7,361 nucleotides of DNA from Bacteroidales bacterium. GTDB taxonomy: Bacteria; Bacteroidota; Bacteroidia; Bacteroidales; UBA7960. Within the stretch, counting starts at the first letter, position 1. Each line of letters starts with the position of its first letter. The notes below the pieces were generated by a model, which saw only the letters and a program-made list of their open reading frames with translations, had not been told where the DNA came from and ran no database searches. A program made the translations under genes and the position numbers. The stretch lies in NCBI GenBank assembly GCA_003560215.1, contig PWIY01000298.1, positions 1 through 7,361 of the forward strand, given 5' to 3'. Below are positions 6,109 through 7,361 of this stretch, piece by piece.

Positions 6109-7361
6109 ATGCGCATCCATAAAAAGTTGATTTTCAGGCTGGCCATTGCAGCCTTTATGGCGATTGGGTTTTGGTCCTGCAGGACCTCTCCTGATGCGAT
6201 TTTCCCTGACGGGGACGATATTTACGGCCTAGCCACGCCTGTACAGCTTGAAGGCGATTCCACCCTGGTTTTTCTTACGGATTACTTTGTGGGTGGGGCT
6301 GCTTCCCGGATTGATTCAGTGACCGGATCTGAAAGGCTGGATTTTGTGCTGGCCGGTGACCGGAAAACCCTGGAGGTGGTTTCCCGCTCCAACTTCATCC
6401 CACGATTATCTGAAATGAAAGTTTGGGTGGACGGGACACCCTACAGCCTGCTTTTGCAGCGCAGCCGGCGGGAGCGTTTTACTTTTGAGTTTGACCCCGG
6501 CGATGAAGGTTACCGCCGGGTATCGGTTCGGGGTGAGATGAACGACTGGAATGCCAATGCCACACCGCTGAACCTGATAGACGGGGTGTGGCAAACTGAA
6601 ATGGAGCTGAACCCCGGTCGCTATCAGTATCTGATCGTGGCAGATGGTCAGGAAATGCTGGATCCGAACAACCCGCACGTGGCAGACAACAATGCCGGGG
6701 GGCAGAACTCCCTGCTGATGGTGGGCCATACAGACCGGTCAAAGGCACCTCATTTGTCGCCCCGGAGCCATGGCCGCTACAAGCTGGAGCTGGCCCTTGA
6801 AAATGACCTGGACGAGGTGTTTGTGTACTGGCAGAATTTCCGGTTGCCTGCCGATCATGTGGAGGTGTTTGATGATCATGTAAACATTCACCTTCCCGGT
6901 GATGTGGCAGACCAGGAAAGGAGTTTTGTGCGTGTTTGGGCCTATAACGAACATGGCCCTGCCAATGACCTGCTGATTCCCATGGAAGGCAGCAGGCCGG
7001 TCGCTGACCCGGATCAGCTGACCCGTGAGGATAAGGAGGCCACTATTTTGTATTTTATGATGGTTGACCGCTTTAACAACGGCAATCCGGATAATGATGA
7101 CCCGGTGGAGCACCCTGAACTGGCCGACCGGGCCAATTTTTGGGGCGGCGACCTGAAGGGCATCACTGAGAAGGTGGAAGACGGGTATTTTGACATGCTG
7201 GGAATCAATACCGTATGGATGTCGCCCATTACCCAAAACCCGATGGAGGCCTATGAGGAGTACCCGGAGCCAAGGCGGTATTATTCCGGATATCACGGCT
7301 ACTGGCCCATAACGCTTACCACGGTTGACCACCGCTTTGGCACCGAAGAGGAGCTGAAGGA
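6109..7361 (+). CDS. Alpha-amylase family (GH13) glycoside hydrolase, probable lipoprotein, 3' end cut by window
   Basis: The first 417 residues are visible. The N-terminus is a signal peptide with a hydrophobic core at 7-22 and a cysteine at 24 (GFWSC), which looks like a weak but plausible lipobox. The mature protein would therefore be lipid-anchored in the envelope, facing the periplasm or cell surface. Residues 40-130 form an unassigned beta-rich domain. Residues 133-206 resemble a CBM48/glycogen-binding E-set fold (VRGEMNDWNANATPLNL, then DPNNPH). Residues 218-292 look like a second Ig-like domain. The GH13 barrel begins near 310: ILYFMMVDRFNNGNPDND (313-330), NFWGGDLKGI (343-352), LGINTVWMSPI (364-374) and YHGYWPITLTTVDHRFGT (395-412). 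The nucleophile, acid/base and third catalytic acid lie beyond the end, so activity and specificity cannot be judged. It probably cleaves alpha-1,4-glucans or maltooligosaccharides; a neopullulanase or cyclomaltodextrinase is possible. No susC/susD genes are in the window. Confidence 0.88.
   Translation, partial: MRIHKKLIFRLAIAAFMAIGFWSCRTSPDAIFPDGDDIYGLATPVQLEGDSTLVFLTDYFVGGAASRIDSVTGSERLDFVLAGDRKTLEVVSRSNFIPRLSEMKVWVDGTPYSLLLQRSRRERFTFEFDPGDEGYRRVSVRGEMNDWNANATPLNLIDGVWQTEMELNPGRYQYLIVADGQEMLDPNNPHVADNNAGGQNSLLMVGHTDRSKAPHLSPRSHGRYKLELALENDLDEVFVYWQNFRLPADHVEVFDDHVNIHLPGDVADQERSFVRVWAYNEHGPANDLLIPMEGSRPVADPDQLTREDKEATILYFMMVDRFNNGNPDNDDPVEHPELADRANFWGGDLKGITEKVEDGYFDMLGINTVWMSPITQNPMEAYEEYPEPRRYYSGYHGYWPITLTTVDHRFGTEEELK

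Noticed and set aside
6739..7332. Long antisense open frame of 197 codons opposite the amylase gene.
   Set aside because: It is a shadow of the plus-strand coding frame, which has clear GH13 motifs, a signal peptide and a ribosome binding site.

Overview
The window looks like ordinary chromosomal DNA from a member of the Bacteroidota, plausibly Bacteroidales or Marinilabiliales. This is inferred from near-perfect TAnnTTTG -7 boxes ahead of two genes, mostly absent Shine-Dalgarno sequences, and the character of the proteins (type-1 TyrRS, ElbB, MacA/MacB-like pair without a fused ATPase, lipoprotein GH13 enzyme). Base composition is moderate throughout and no gene stands out as recently acquired.

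Layout. Positions 1-150 are non-coding, with a GT-rich repetitive edge and a weak promoter candidate. Two co-directional genes follow, a membrane-anchored periplasmic adaptor (151-1392) and a MacB-type ABC permease (1478-2839). They should form part of a tripartite efflux pump, whose ATPase and outer-membrane channel are not in the window. The short gap between them carries an imperfect copy of the last codons of the adaptor gene. A non-coding gap (2840-3103) with a promoter leads to elbB (3104-3754), a DJ-1/PfpI-superfamily protein. elbB converges on a minus-strand nitroreductase (3859-4446), and the gap between the two holds two well-formed stem-loops. The nitroreductase is divergent from tyrS (4648-5922). 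The tyrS upstream region combines two alternating GC tracts with a perfect Bacteroidota -7 box, and that box decides the tyrS start. After a 186-bp gap with a doubtful small ORF, a lipoprotein-type alpha-amylase family enzyme starts at 6109 and runs off the window with its catalytic residues not yet reached.

The genes do not form one pathway. The adaptor and permease are one functional unit, tyrS is a housekeeping gene, elbB and the nitroreductase are single-gene units probably tied to carbonyl or redox metabolism, and the amylase belongs to alpha-glucan use. I did not find a convincing undescribed multi-gene system. The points most worth a second look are the duplicated adaptor tail, the GC tracts occupying the -33 region of tyrS, the stem-loop with a GNRA-type loop between the convergent genes, and an RGG-rich insertion in the permease.
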